Positions 42,939 to 52,207 of a stretch of DNA of 64,000 nucleotides are shown piece after piece. The position numbers and the translations under genes are program-made. Numbering within the stretch: the stretch's first letter is position 1; each line of letters opens with the position of its first letter. The DNA is from Haloechinothrix aidingensis (GTDB taxonomy: Bacteria; Actinomycetota; Actinomycetes; Mycobacteriales; Pseudonocardiaceae): positions 434,001 to 498,000 of the forward strand of contig NZ_JACCKD010000004.1 in NCBI RefSeq assembly GCF_013450155.1. Direction: 5' to 3'. Below the pieces are notes generated by a model that was given only the letters and a program-made list of their open reading frames with translations, made no database searches and had not been told where the DNA came from.

Positions 42939-43777
42939 GTACCGACACCGCGCACCCGGTCCGGCCGGACACGACGCCCCGGGCGGCCCCCGCGGCCCGT
43001 CCGCGCCGCAGGATCGACTGGGGCAAGTACTTCACCTGGGCCGTACTCGCCTGGCTGTTCGTCCCGATCACGTTCATGATCGCGTTCAGCTTCAACGACG
43101 TCTCCGGCAGGCACAACGTCCGGTGGGAGGGTTTCACGCTGCGCTGGTACGGGCAGGCCTTCGCCTACAGGGACCTGACCGAGGCGCTGCTGTACTCGCT
43201 GGCGATCGCGCTGCTGACGATGCTGATCGCCGGAATCATCGGCAGCCTGCTCGGGCTGGCGCTCGGCAGGCACCGCTTCCACGGCAAGAACTCCACCAAC
43301 GTCGTCATGTTCGCCGCGATCTCCGCACCCGAGGTGGTGATCGGTGCGGCGCTGCTGTCGCTGTTCCTGCTCGCGGGCGTGAAGGCAGGCTTCGTCACGA
43401 TCGTGATCGCGCACGTGATGTTCACCGTGTCGTTCGTGGCCATCACCGTGCGGGCCCGCGTGATCACGCTCGACCCGAAGCTCGAGGAGGCCGCGCGGGA
43501 CCTCGGCGCGGGGCCGTGGACCACGTTCCGCCTCGTGACACTGCCCATGCTCACCCCGGCGATCATGGCGGGCGGGCTGCTGGCGTTCGCACTGTCCATC
43601 GACGACTACATCATCACGTCCTTCGTCAGCGGCGAGGTCACCACGTTCCCGCTGTGGATCTGGGGATCGACACGCGTCGGTATCCCGCCGCAGGTGAACG
43701 TGATGGGCACGCTCATCTTCGTCGTCGGCGTGCTGCTCGCGGTCGTCAACGTGATCGTCGCCCGCCGCAGGCGGTAG
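42935..43777 (+). CDS. potC: Polyamine ABC transporter permease (PotC)
   Basis: A 280-residue permease, partner of PotB. A 35-residue Pro/Arg-rich cytoplasmic start precedes the first helix (YFTWAVLAWLFVPITFMIAF), and the EAA loop reads EEAARDLGAGPWTTFRLVTLPMLTP. FSIDDYIITSFVSG-type sequence near the end is conserved in PotC. ATG 42935 overlaps the potB stop. Confidence 0.92.
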   Translation: MSTDTAHPVRPDTTPRAAPAARPRRRIDWGKYFTWAVLAWLFVPITFMIAFSFNDVSGRHNVRWEGFTLRWYGQAFAYRDLTEALLYSLAIALLTMLIAGIIGSLLGLALGRHRFHGKNSTNVVMFAAISAPEVVIGAALLSLFLLAGVKAGFVTIVIAHVMFTVSFVAITVRARVITLDPKLEEAARDLGAGPWTTFRLVTLPMLTPAIMAGGLLAFALSIDDYIITSFVSGEVTTFPLWIWGSTRVGIPPQVNVMGTLIFVVGVLLAVVNVIVARRRR

Positions 43778-43809
43778 CCCGTGGCACACACCGAACGGAG
43801 GGATCTCCC

Positions 43810-45234
43810 GTGGCAGCCGTGACCACTGATCGCGCAACGGCGGCGTGGGCGGACGCGAAGCCCGCCGCGTTCTGGCTCGACCCCGATGTGCCCGGCCACG
43901 AACCCGGACCGGAGGCGCCCGCGCTGACCGGGTCGACGACCGCGGACCTCGTGGTCGTCGGCGGCGGCTACAGCGGGCTGTGGACCGCGTTGCTCGCCAA
44001 GGAGCGCGATCCCGACCGCGACGTGCTGCTGCTGGAGGCAGGCACCGTCGGCTGGGCGGCCTCCGGCCGCAACGGCGGGTTCTGTGCCGCCAGCCTCACC
44101 CACGGCTTCGCCAACGGGGCGGCCCGCTGGCCGGGCGAGATCGACGAGCTGGAACGGCTCGGCATGGCCAACCTCGACGCCATCGAGGACACGGTACGCC
44201 GCTACGGCATCGACTGCGAGTTCGAACGCACCGGCGAGCTCCTCGTCGCCACCACGCGATGGCAGGCCGACGAGCTCGCCGCCTCGGCAGAGGAGATCCG
44301 GCGCCGCGGCGGAACGGCGGAGGTACTCGACGCCGAACGCACCCGCGGGATGGTCGACTCCCCGACCTACCTGGCCGGGCTGTACGAGCGCGACGAGGTA
44401 GCGATGCTGCACCCGGCCAAGCTGGCATGGGGCCTGCGCGACGCGTGCCGGGAGCTCGGCGTGCGGCTGCACGAGCGCAGCCGGGTCCGGACGCTCTCCG
44501 GCCGGGGACCGGACCTGGTCGTGCAGACCGCCGAGGCCACCGTGCGAGCACGACGGGTGGCGTGGGCGGCAGGGGCCTTTCCCGGGCCGCTGCGGCGGCT
44601 ACGCCACTACCTCGCCCCCGTCTACGACTACGCGCTGGTGACCGAGCCGCTGACCGACAAGCAGCTGGAGACGATCGGCTGGCGCGGGCGGCACGGCATC
44701 TCGGACGCGGGCAACCTGTTCCACTACTACCGGCTCACCGCGGACAACCGGATCCTGTGGGGCGGCTACGACATCGTGCACCACCTCGGCGGGCGGATCC
44801 GCCCCGAGTTCGACCAGCGACCGGCGACGTTCACCAGGCTGGCCGAGCACTTCTTCCGGACCTTCCCGCAACTGGACGGGCTGCGGTTCACGCACCGCTG
44901 GGGCGGGGTGATCGACACGTGCAGCCGCTTCAGCCCGTTCTTCGGCACGGCCCACGGCGGGCGGCTCGCCTACGCCGCGGGCTACACCGGCCTCGGCGTC
45001 GGCGCGACCCGCTTCGGCGCCCAGGTGATGCTGGACAAGCTCGACGGTGCGCGCACGGAGCGCACGCGGCTGGAGATGGTGCGCCGCAAGCCGCTGCCGT
45101 TCCCGCCGGAGCCGGTCCGCTCGGCGGGCATCTGGGCGACGCTGCGCGCCAGCGAGGCGGCCGACCGCAACGACGGGAAGCGCAACCTCTGGCTGCGCAC
45201 GCTCGACCGCATCGGCCTCGGCTTCACCAGCTGA
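43810..45234 (+). CDS. FAD-dependent amine oxidase/dehydrogenase, PuuB-like
   Basis: A 474-residue DAO-family flavoprotein: FAD fold LVVVGGGYSGLWTALLAKERD (about 45-65), then GTVGWAASGRNGGFC, and a C-terminal THRWGGVIDTCSRFSPFFG and YAAGYTGLGVGATRFGA. Close in layout to gamma-glutamylputrescine oxidase PuuB, but no gamma-glutamylputrescine synthetase (PuuA) is present here, so it may oxidise a free amine. GTG 43810 follows GGAGG by about 9 nt, 32 nt after potC. A tail of about 60 residues after the FAD domain is not typical. Last gene of the potADBC transcript. Confidence 0.85.
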   Translation: MAAVTTDRATAAWADAKPAAFWLDPDVPGHEPGPEAPALTGSTTADLVVVGGGYSGLWTALLAKERDPDRDVLLLEAGTVGWAASGRNGGFCAASLTHGFANGAARWPGEIDELERLGMANLDAIEDTVRRYGIDCEFERTGELLVATTRWQADELAASAEEIRRRGGTAEVLDAERTRGMVDSPTYLAGLYERDEVAMLHPAKLAWGLRDACRELGVRLHERSRVRTLSGRGPDLVVQTAEATVRARRVAWAAGAFPGPLRRLRHYLAPVYDYALVTEPLTDKQLETIGWRGRHGISDAGNLFHYYRLTADNRILWGGYDIVHHLGGRIRPEFDQRPATFTRLAEHFFRTFPQLDGLRFTHRWGGVIDTCSRFSPFFGTAHGGRLAYAAGYTGLGVGATRFGAQVMLDKLDGARTERTRLEMVRRKPLPFPPEPVRSAGIWATLRASEAADRNDGKRNLWLRTLDRIGLGFTS

Positions 45235-45252
45235 GCGGCCCCTCGCCTCAGC
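45230..45252. terminator. Short inverted repeat between convergent genes
   Basis: GCTGAG (45230-45235) and CTCAGC (45247-45252) around 11 nt span the stops of the oxidase and of the convergent PIN gene. A weak stem, but the only structure in the 13-nt gap. Confidence 0.35.
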
Positions 45253-45655
45253 CGGGCGCCGCCACCGGCAGCCCGGCCTCCTCGGCCGCGGCGATCATTC
45301 GCTTGTCGTAGGTGACGAACCGGACCAGTGCCGCACCCAAGCTCAGCGCGGCGGTGACGTGCACGGCGTCGAGTGACCTCAGCCGCGTCCCTGGCAACAC
45401 GGTCCCCGCATCGTCGAACGTCTTCGCAGGCAGCGCGACGTGGGCACACCGGTGTAACCATTGCTCGGCACGTTGGTGTGTTTCCGCGTCCGCGTCCGAG
45501 GCATACAGGCCTCGGCGCAGTTCCGTCCGCGTGAGGTGGCTGGTGATCTGCCGGGCAGGGGCATGCCGTACCAACCACGACTTCAGCACCTCGGACTCGA
45601 CCTCGTCCTGGAACAGTTTGATCGCTGCGCACGTATCGAGATAGAGGAAGTTCAC
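45248..45655 (-). CDS. PIN-domain toxin (VapC-like ribonuclease)
   Basis: A 135-residue PIN nuclease with the four acidic residues in place: Asp7 (YLDTCA), Glu45 (RTELRRG), Asp96 (SLDAVHV) and Asp117 (VTYDKRM). VapC toxins cut specific RNAs and are silenced by the partner antitoxin. It is fully intact. ATG 45655 overlaps the antitoxin stop (ATGA), the usual antitoxin-first order. Confidence 0.9.
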   Translation of the reverse strand: MNFLYLDTCAAIKLFQDEVESEVLKSWLVRHAPARQITSHLTRTELRRGLYASDADAETHQRAEQWLHRCAHVALPAKTFDDAGTVLPGTRLRSLDAVHVTAALSLGAALVRFVTYDKRMIAAAEEAGLPVAAPG

Positions 45656-45975
45656 CCCGCATCACGCTCTTCGTCGCGGAGCGCGATGACGGCGTCGCTG
45701 CCGCGGCGCGTTCCCGAGGGCGACGGTTCGGGAGGCATGTCCGCGGCCTCGGCGGCGGACGGCAACCCGTCCAGGGCGTCCGGGTCAAGGATGCCGTCGG
45801 CGACGGCATCCTTGACCGCCTCCTCGGCCGGATCCGGCGGCAGGATGCGACCGACCGTCGCACCCCGCCTCGTGACAACGAACGAGTGCCCGTGACGGGC
45901 GCGGTCGAACACATCGGCTGCGTTTCGCTGCAGCTCACGTATCGTGATGCGTTCCTCGTTCGCCTCGTCGTCCAT
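45652..45975 (-). CDS. Phd/YefM-type antitoxin
   Basis: A 107-residue antitoxin: ITIRELQRNAADVFDRARHGHSFVVTRRGATVGRILPP is the Phd/YefM DNA-binding and dimer domain, and the acidic C-terminal half should wrap the PIN toxin. ATG 45975 is 7 nt after a TATGAT box that has TTGGAT 18 bp upstream on the minus strand, so the mRNA is probably leaderless; two ATG codons 9 and 12 nt upstream are alternatives. The C-terminal region is longer than in most Phd proteins. Confidence 0.88.
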   Translation of the reverse strand: MDDEANEERITIRELQRNAADVFDRARHGHSFVVTRRGATVGRILPPDPAEEAVKDAVADGILDPDALDGLPSAAEAADMPPEPSPSGTRRGSDAVIALRDEERDAG

Positions 45976-46049
45976 GTCTGACATCATAATCGATTGCCTG
46001 ACAACGATCCAACGCGCCGAACTCGACGATCGCTTGGTCGCATCGACCC

Positions 46050-47672
46050 CTACCGTCGGGTGGCCTCGCTCGCCAGCACGGCCAGGTGCAGCGAGGTACG
46101 GACCTCGGGGTCGGCCAGGTCGGCACCGAGGATGCGCTCGATCCGCTGCAGCCGCTCGTAGAAGGCCGGGCGCGAGAGGTGCAGCGCAGCCGCTGCGGCG
46201 GCCTTGTTCCCGCTGTGCTCGACGAAGGCCCGCAGCGTGCCGAGCAGGGTGGTCCCGTTGTCGCCGTCGTAGGCGGCCAGCGCGCCCAGCTCCCGCTCGG
46301 CGAAGGCGGCTACCCGGTCGTCGTCGCCGAGCAGGTGCAGCAGGCCGCGCACGTGCACGTCGCGGAGCCGGTGGCAGGGCCGCTCCTCGCGGACCCCCGC
46401 GGCGGCAGCGGCGACGTGGTCGGCCTCGGCGATGCTCCGCCGGACCGCGGCGGGGTCGGTGACCTCGCTGCCGGCCGCGACCGTCGCCGGGGTGGCGCGC
46501 GGCATGGCGGCCACCGCCCGGTGGATCCGCGCGGCGAAGCCGTCCGTGACAGCCGTCGCGTCCGCGTCGCGCGGCAGCGACAGCAGGCATCCCACGGTGT
46601 TGTCGCTGGTCACGCCGATCAACGCGGGCACATCGGCCTGGCGCGCCGCCGAGGAGGCCACGTCGGCCAGATCCCGGACGGCCTCCTGCGCGGCCAGCGT
46701 GGCCGGCCCGGCCTCGCGCACGGCGCGCGGGGTCACGGTGATGCCCACCAGTAGCCGTTCCCGCACCGGCACGCCCGCCTCGGCGCACCGGTCGAGCACC
46801 GTCGCCTCCGGCTCCGAGGTCCCCGACAGCGCGGTCAGCAGTGTGCGGTGGGTCTGCCGCTCCAGGCTCTCCCTGTCCCGTGTGGCCAGGCGGTCCAGCG
46901 CAAGCGCGGCGGCCGCGCGCTCCAGCAGCACCACCTCGCGCCGGGACGGCTCATCGGGTGCCAGCAGCACCAGCCGACCCCAGTCGTCGCCGCGCGCGCC
47001 CACCGAGGTCACCAGCCAGCCCTGCTCCTGGTGGTACGCGGTGCGCTGGCCGTGACCGACCGCCCGGGAGCGCTGCTCCCAGCCGGCGAGCAGCTCGCCG
47101 GGGTCGTCCCCCGCGAGGTCGTAGCCGAGGATCTGGTGCCGGATCGACTCCAGCACCACGGGCAGCCCGGCCATGCGGACGAGAACGCCCAGGATCTCGG
47201 ACTGCCCGGCACCGGAGACGCTCAGCGCCGTGAAGGTCTCGTGGATGTGCTCGGTGGCACGCAGCTCGGCGAGCTGCGCGTCCACGATGAGCTCGCCGAC
47301 GTGCTGCGCGACGGTCACGAAGCGGGTCTCGCGGCGGAGCGCGACCAGCGGCAGCCCCGCGGCCTCGCAGGCCTCGCGCAGCGCGGCAGGCAGCTCGCCC
47401 GTCCAGCGGCGGCCCAGCTCGACCACGAGGCCCGCGACGTCGACCTCGGCCAGCTCCCCGACGTAACCGGCGAGCGCCGCGCCGTCGTCCGGCAACGCGA
47501 TCCCGGTGGTCAGGACCAGCTCGCCACCGCGAAGCAGGTGCGCGATATCGGCCAGCTCCGCGGAGTGCACCCAGCGCACCGGCCGGGACAGGCCCGCGGA
47601 CCCGGCGACGACACGCGGCGCCGCCCGCCGCATCACGGGCATCGCCAGCACCTCGGACACCGTGGGAAGCAT
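46050..47672 (-). CDS. PucR-family regulator (first of two)
   Basis: A 540-residue activator of the PucR/CdaR type: N-terminal purine-catabolism domain (MLPTVSEVLAMPVMRRAAPRVVAG, then ELVLTTGIALPDD), a central GGDEF-like region, and a C-terminal helix-turn-helix (NKAAAAAALHLSRPAFYERLQRIERILG). Family members activate amine, purine or GABA use. ATG 47672 matches the conserved N-terminus better than GTG 47705. Divergent from the aminotransferase at 47817 across 144 bp. A sequence in that gap recurs in front of the second PucR gene. Confidence 0.9.
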   Translation of the reverse strand: MLPTVSEVLAMPVMRRAAPRVVAGSAGLSRPVRWVHSAELADIAHLLRGGELVLTTGIALPDDGAALAGYVGELAEVDVAGLVVELGRRWTGELPAALREACEAAGLPLVALRRETRFVTVAQHVGELIVDAQLAELRATEHIHETFTALSVSGAGQSEILGVLVRMAGLPVVLESIRHQILGYDLAGDDPGELLAGWEQRSRAVGHGQRTAYHQEQGWLVTSVGARGDDWGRLVLLAPDEPSRREVVLLERAAAALALDRLATRDRESLERQTHRTLLTALSGTSEPEATVLDRCAEAGVPVRERLLVGITVTPRAVREAGPATLAAQEAVRDLADVASSAARQADVPALIGVTSDNTVGCLLSLPRDADATAVTDGFAARIHRAVAAMPRATPATVAAGSEVTDPAAVRRSIAEADHVAAAAAGVREERPCHRLRDVHVRGLLHLLGDDDRVAAFAERELGALAAYDGDNGTTLLGTLRAFVEHSGNKAAAAAALHLSRPAFYERLQRIERILGADLADPEVRTSLHLAVLASEATRR

Positions 47673-47709
47673 GCCTCGCTCGCTCTCGTCGAATCCCGGC
47701 TCCACACTA

Positions 47710-47734
47710 CAGAGTGTCTGACTATCGCCGAAAC
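47710..47734. promoter_or_regulatory. Element shared by both PucR/aminotransferase gaps, copy 1
   Basis: Reads CAGAGTGTC, 4 bases, TATCG, CC, GAAAC. The second gap has CAGTGTGTC, 5 bases, TATCG, GAAAC at 52208-52231. AGTGTC (47713-47718) also pairs with GACACT (47739-47744) as an inverted repeat. Probable regulator site between divergent promoters. Confidence 0.5.
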
Positions 47735-47816
47735 TGCTGACACTGTGTCGGTTCCGTCCCGGCGGTCCCGGGAGGTTTGGTTGTGTCAGGCCCTGTTACC
47801 GAGCCGGGAGGTCCCC

Positions 47817-49121
47817 ATGCCGCACGACGAGCTGCTGCACCGCCACCGCGCGGTGATGCCGGGCTGGCTGAGCCTCTACTACGACGAACCGATCGAGATC
47901 ACCGGCGGGCACGGCAGGCACGTCACCGACGGGACCGGCCGTACCTACCTCGACTTCTTCGCGGGCATCCTCACCAACGCCATCGGCTACGACATCGGCG
48001 AGATCTCCGAGGCGATCCGTAGCCAGCTCGACACCGGTGTGGTGCACACCTCGACGCTGTACCTGATCCGCAGGCAGGTGGAGCTGGCCGAGCGCATCGC
48101 AGAGCTGTCCGGCATCGACGACGCGAAGGTGTTCTTCACCAGCTCCGGCACCGAGGCGAACGAGGCAGCGCTGCTGCTCGCCACCCAGTACCGGCGCTCC
48201 AACCAGGTGCTCGCGCTGCGCAACTCCTACCACGGCAGGGCGTTCGCCACGACCGGGATCACCGGCAACCGGGGATGGTCGCCATCGGCGCTGAGCCCGC
48301 TCCAGGTCAGCTACGTGCATGGCGGCTACCGCTACCGCGGCCCGCTGCGTGGACTGTCCGATGCCGACTACATCCGCGCCTGCACCGAGGACCTTCGTGA
48401 GGTGCTGGCCACCACCACGGCGGGCGACGTGGCGTGCATGATCGCCGAGCCCATCCAGGGAGTCGGCGGGTTCGCCACCCCACCGGACGGGCTGTTCGCC
48501 GCGTACGCCGAGGTCCTCGGCGAGTACGGCATCCCGTTCATCTCCGACGAGGTACAGACCGGCTGGGGCCGCACAGGGGAGCACTTCTGGGGCATCGGCG
48601 CGCACGGGCTCACCCCGGACGCGATGACGTTCGCCAAGGGGCTCGGCAACGGGCTGGCGATCGGTGGCGTCGTGGCAAGGGGCGAGCTGATGGACTGCCT
48701 CACCGCGAACTCGATCTCGACCTTCGGCGGCAACCCCCTGTCGACGACGGCGGCCACGGCGACGCTCGACTACCTGCTCTCGCACGACCTGCAGGCCAAC
48801 GCCGCCGAGCGGGGCGCGTTCCTGCTGCGGCGGCTACGCGAGGCCGGGCGACCGGACGGGGTGGTCGGCGAGGTGCGCGGCAAGGGACTGATGATCGGCA
48901 TCGAGCTGGTCGAGCCCGGCACGACCGAGCCGTCCCCGCGCGCGGCCACGGCCGTGCTCGAGGCGACACGGGCGGCGGGGCTGCTTGTCGGCAAGGGCGG
49001 GCTGCACGGCAACGTGATCCGGCTGGCTCCCCCGATGACCCTGACGGCGGACGAGGCAACCGAGGGGTCGCGGATCCTGCTGGACGCGATCGCCACGACG
49101 GACAAGGAGCTCACCGCATGA
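47817..49121 (+). CDS. Class III aminotransferase, AGXT2/beta-alanine-pyruvate-like
   Basis: A 434-residue PLP enzyme (KVFFTSSGTEANEAALLLATQYRR, LRNSYHGRAFATTGITGNRGW, FISDEVQTGWGRTGEHFWG, TFAKGLGNGLAIGGVVA with the PLP lysine). The pattern is nearest to alanine-glyoxylate aminotransferase 2 and beta-alanine aminotransferases. Its stop overlaps a MmsA-type dehydrogenase, so the product is probably malonate or methylmalonate semialdehyde from beta-alanine or 3-aminoisobutyrate. GGGAGG lies 6 nt ahead of ATG 47817. Confidence 0.88.
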   Translation: MPHDELLHRHRAVMPGWLSLYYDEPIEITGGHGRHVTDGTGRTYLDFFAGILTNAIGYDIGEISEAIRSQLDTGVVHTSTLYLIRRQVELAERIAELSGIDDAKVFFTSSGTEANEAALLLATQYRRSNQVLALRNSYHGRAFATTGITGNRGWSPSALSPLQVSYVHGGYRYRGPLRGLSDADYIRACTEDLREVLATTTAGDVACMIAEPIQGVGGFATPPDGLFAAYAEVLGEYGIPFISDEVQTGWGRTGEHFWGIGAHGLTPDAMTFAKGLGNGLAIGGVVARGELMDCLTANSISTFGGNPLSTTAATATLDYLLSHDLQANAAERGAFLLRRLREAGRPDGVVGEVRGKGLMIGIELVEPGTTEPSPRAATAVLEATRAAGLLVGKGGLHGNVIRLAPPMTLTADEATEGSRILLDAIATTDKELTA

Positions 49122-50614
49122 CCACGCAGCGCGTCACGCACTGGATCGGCGGCGCCGACCGGGATCACCCCGCCGAGCGCACCGCCGAGGTCTACGATCC
49201 GGCGACCGGCCAGGTGACGGCACGGGTGGACCTCGCATCGGCGTCCGATATCGACAGCGCCGTCGCCGCGGCCTCCCGGGCGTTTCCCGGCTGGCGGGAC
49301 ACCTCGCTGTCCCGCCGCACCGCCGTACTGTTCGCGTTCCGGCAGCTGCTCGCCGAGCGGGCCGACGAGCTTGCCGAGGCGATCACCGCAGAGCACGGCA
49401 AGGTGCTCGACGACGCGGCAGGTGAGGTGCGGCGCGGACTCGACGTCGTCGACTTCGCCTGCGGGCTCGGGCACCTGCTCAAGGGCGAGTTCACCGAGAA
49501 CGCCTCCGGCGGCGTGGACGTCTACTCGCTGAAGCAGCCGCTCGGCGTCGTCTCGGTGATCTCCCCGTTCAACTTCCCCGTCATGGTGCCGCTGTGGTTC
49601 GTTCCGCTCGCCATCGCCTGCGGCAACACGGTCGTGCTCAAGCCGAGCGAGAAGGACCCGTCCGCCTCCGTGCTGCTCGCCCGGCTGCTCGCCGAGGCGG
49701 GTCTGCCCGACGGCGTGTGCAACGTGGTGCACGGCGACAGCGTCGCCGTGGACGCGCTGCTGGAGCACCCGGATGTCGCCGCGGTCTCGTTCGTCGGGTC
49801 GACCCCGGTCGCGCGGCACGTCTACGAGACGGGCACGCGGCACGGCAAGCGGGTCCAGGCGCTCGGCGGGGCGAAGAACCACATGGTGGTGCTGCCGGAC
49901 GCCGACCTGGACCTCGCGGCGGACGCGGCGGTCAACGCGGGGTTCGGCTCCGCGGGCGAGCGCTGCATGGCGGTCTCGGCGCTGGTCGCCGTCGAGCCGA
50001 TCGGCGACGAGCTGGTCGGCAGGATCGCCGAGCGGATGGCCGAGCTGCGTACCGGCGACGGCAGGCGGGGCTGCGACATGGGCCCGCTCGTCACGCGCGC
50101 GCACCGCGACCGCGTGTCATCCTATGTGGATGCCGGCATCGCCGAGGGCGCCTCGCTCGTCGCCGACGGCCGCACCGTTCGACCGGACGGCAACGGCGCG
50201 GGTTTCTGGCTCGGGCCGACCCTGTTCGACCACGTCACGCCGCAGATGAGCGTCTACACCGACGAGATCTTCGGGCCCGTGCTGTCCGTGCTGCGCGCAC
50301 CGTCCTACGAGGCCGCCGTGGAGCTGGTGAACAGCAACCCCTACGGCAACGGCACGGCGATCTTCACCAACGACGGCAGGGCGGCGCGGCGCTACCGCAA
50401 CGAGGTCGAGGTCGGCATGGTCGGCATCAACGTGCCCATCCCGGTGCCCGTCGCCTACTACTCGTTCGGCGGGTGGAAGGCCTCATTGTTCGGCGACACC
50501 CACGCCTACGGTACCGACGGGGTGCGCTTCTACACCCGGACCAAGGCCGTCACCTCCCGCTGGCCCGACCCGGGCGACGCGGGGATCGATCTCGGGTTCC
50601 CGCGCAACGGGTGA
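49118..50614 (+). CDS. mmsA: (Methyl)malonate-semialdehyde dehydrogenase, CoA-acylating (MmsA-like)
   Basis: A 498-residue aldehyde dehydrogenase of the MmsA/IolA class: SPFNFPVMVPLWFVPLAIACGNTVVLKPSEKDPSA, LGGAKNHMVVLPDADLDLA in place of the usual ELGGK glutamate, catalytic Cys in GSAGERCMA, and the final SFGGWKASLFGDTHAYG. These enzymes make acetyl- or propionyl-CoA from malonate or methylmalonate semialdehyde without the general base. ATG overlaps the aminotransferase stop. Converges with the second PucR gene across a repeat-bearing gap. Confidence 0.92.
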   Translation: MTTQRVTHWIGGADRDHPAERTAEVYDPATGQVTARVDLASASDIDSAVAAASRAFPGWRDTSLSRRTAVLFAFRQLLAERADELAEAITAEHGKVLDDAAGEVRRGLDVVDFACGLGHLLKGEFTENASGGVDVYSLKQPLGVVSVISPFNFPVMVPLWFVPLAIACGNTVVLKPSEKDPSASVLLARLLAEAGLPDGVCNVVHGDSVAVDALLEHPDVAAVSFVGSTPVARHVYETGTRHGKRVQALGGAKNHMVVLPDADLDLAADAAVNAGFGSAGERCMAVSALVAVEPIGDELVGRIAERMAELRTGDGRRGCDMGPLVTRAHRDRVSSYVDAGIAEGASLVADGRTVRPDGNGAGFWLGPTLFDHVTPQMSVYTDEIFGPVLSVLRAPSYEAAVELVNSNPYGNGTAIFTNDGRAARRYRNEVEVGMVGINVPIPVPVAYYSFGGWKASLFGDTHAYGTDGVRFYTRTKAVTSRWPDPGDAGIDLGFPRNG

Positions 50615-50635
50615 ACCGGCACGCGGTGCCGCCGG

Positions 50636-50700
50636 GGCCGGCACGGTGTGCCGGACGGCCCGACACGGTGTGTTCGAGGGCCCGACACGGCGGGCTAGCC
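50636..50700. repeat. 22-bp tandem repeat, three units, in a convergent gap
   Basis: Three imperfect units of about 22 bp start at 50636, 50657 and 50679; the last two share GGCCCGACACGG exactly. The same core in reverse complement (CCGTGTCGGGC) forms the repeat at 56777-56842. The final unit runs into the 3' end of the PucR gene. Confidence 0.7.
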
Positions 50701-52188
50701 GGGGTCGAGCTGTTGCAGGGCGAGCCAGAGCTCGGCGCGGGTGTCCGGTGAGTCGAGGTCGGCGCCGGTGAGCTCGGCGACCTTGCCGATGCGGTTGCGC
50801 AGGGTGTGCCGGTGCACGCCGAGGCGTGCTGCCGCGGGATCCCACTGGCCGTGCTGGCGCAGCCACTCCCGCAGCGAGCCGAGCAGGTCGCCCCGCCCGG
50901 TGCCGTCGTGCCGCAGGACCGGCGCCAGCAGCGACTCGGCGAACGCCTCCGCTTCGGCACGCGGGACGAGGCCGAGCAGGCCCTGCCGCGCCAGCTCGGA
51001 GAACCGCAGCACGCCCGCGCCGGTCCGCCGCGCCGCGCCCGCCGCCCGTACGGCCTGCCGGTGTGCCTGCTCGGCCGCGGCATAACCGGCCGGTTCGGAC
51101 ACTCCCAGGTGCAGATCGCCGACCCTGCCGGGGATCCGCTCATGGTCGCCGGTCTCCGCAGGGGTCACCACCAGCACGTACCCGTCGACCTCGGCGACGA
51201 ACCACCGTGTCCCGCGCGGCGGCGCCGCCAGCAGCTCGACCGCGGCCCGCAGCGCGGCAGGCTCGCCGGCGAGGGCCACCACCCGCACCGGCTCCTCCGG
51301 CAACGGGCCGAACACCTGTGCCGCGGTCTCGCGCGCGGCCTCGGGACGACCGGCGAGGATCAGCCGCATCAGCGCGGTGCGCAGGTGCCACAGGGTGTCG
51401 CCATGGTCCTGTGAGCCGGCGACGACCAGGGTCAGCAGCGCGGCGGCGCTGCTGAGCACGTGCTGGTCGGTGCGGCCGAGCGGGCGGGAGCGGCCCACGA
51501 CGAGATAGGCGCGCGAGCGGTCACCCAGCGTCTGGGCCGAGACCTGCTCGGCGCCGAGTGAGAACGACGAGCTGGCCGGTCCCCGGCGTGCGCGCAGCCG
51601 GTCGACCTCGCCGGAGACCTCGGCCACGCGCCGGGAGGCCGCCGACGGCGCAGCGTGCAGTACCTCACCGGTGCTGTCCAGCAGCAGCACCCAGCCGTCC
51701 AGCAGCCGGGCCAGCCGCCGCACCACCCCGGCCCGCCCGGAGGTGGCCAGCGCGGCCTTGGTCAGCTCCTGCCTCGCGGAGTTCGTGGTGGTCACCTCGG
51801 CGTAGGCGTCGGCGGCCAGCGCCGCGGATACGGACTTGCTGATCGCGATGAACGGGGTGGGCCTCGGCACCTCGACGAGCGGAAGCCCCGCGGCCTCCGC
51901 CGCCTCGACCAGCCCTTCCGGCACCTCCTGGTGCGACAGGCCGGTACCGAAGCCGAGCGCGGCGCCCCCGCTGTCGACGAAGCGGCGCACGAACCCCGCG
52001 AGGTCGCTGCCGCCGCTCATCGTCAGGCCCGTGGTCAGCAGCAGCTCGCCGCCCTCGAGGAACGGTGTCGGGTCGGTCAGCTCGCTGACATGCACCCAGG
52101 TGACGGGCCGGTCCAGCGCGTCCTCGCCCGCGCGGACCCGCAGCCCGAGCTGCCGCTCGCCGACCAGATCCCGCACGGTCGCAGGCAT
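50695..52188 (-). CDS. PucR-family regulator (second of two)
   Basis: A 497-residue PucR-type activator: N-terminal domain (MPATVRDLVGERQLGLRVRAG, then GGELLLTTGLTMSGG) and C-terminal helix-turn-helix (DPAAARLGVHRHTLRNRIGKVAELTG). GAGGTGG is 5 nt before ATG 52188. Divergent from gabT across 132 bp, mirroring the first PucR/aminotransferase pair. Likely the activator of gabT and the dehydrogenase after it, in the way GabR-like PucR proteins work in other actinomycetes. Confidence 0.9.
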   Translation of the reverse strand: MPATVRDLVGERQLGLRVRAGEDALDRPVTWVHVSELTDPTPFLEGGELLLTTGLTMSGGSDLAGFVRRFVDSGGAALGFGTGLSHQEVPEGLVEAAEAAGLPLVEVPRPTPFIAISKSVSAALAADAYAEVTTTNSARQELTKAALATSGRAGVVRRLARLLDGWVLLLDSTGEVLHAAPSAASRRVAEVSGEVDRLRARRGPASSSFSLGAEQVSAQTLGDRSRAYLVVGRSRPLGRTDQHVLSSAAALLTLVVAGSQDHGDTLWHLRTALMRLILAGRPEAARETAAQVFGPLPEEPVRVVALAGEPAALRAAVELLAAPPRGTRWFVAEVDGYVLVVTPAETGDHERIPGRVGDLHLGVSEPAGYAAAEQAHRQAVRAAGAARRTGAGVLRFSELARQGLLGLVPRAEAEAFAESLLAPVLRHDGTGRGDLLGSLREWLRQHGQWDPAAARLGVHRHTLRNRIGKVAELTGADLDSPDTRAELWLALQQLDPG

Positions 52189-52207
52189 CGCACCCACCTC
52201 GATTCGA

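Noticed and set aside
42889-45234. A 781-codon frame covering potC and the flavin oxidase
   Set aside because: The first 307 codons are potC out of frame; the FAD protein begins at GTG 43810 after a ribosome site.
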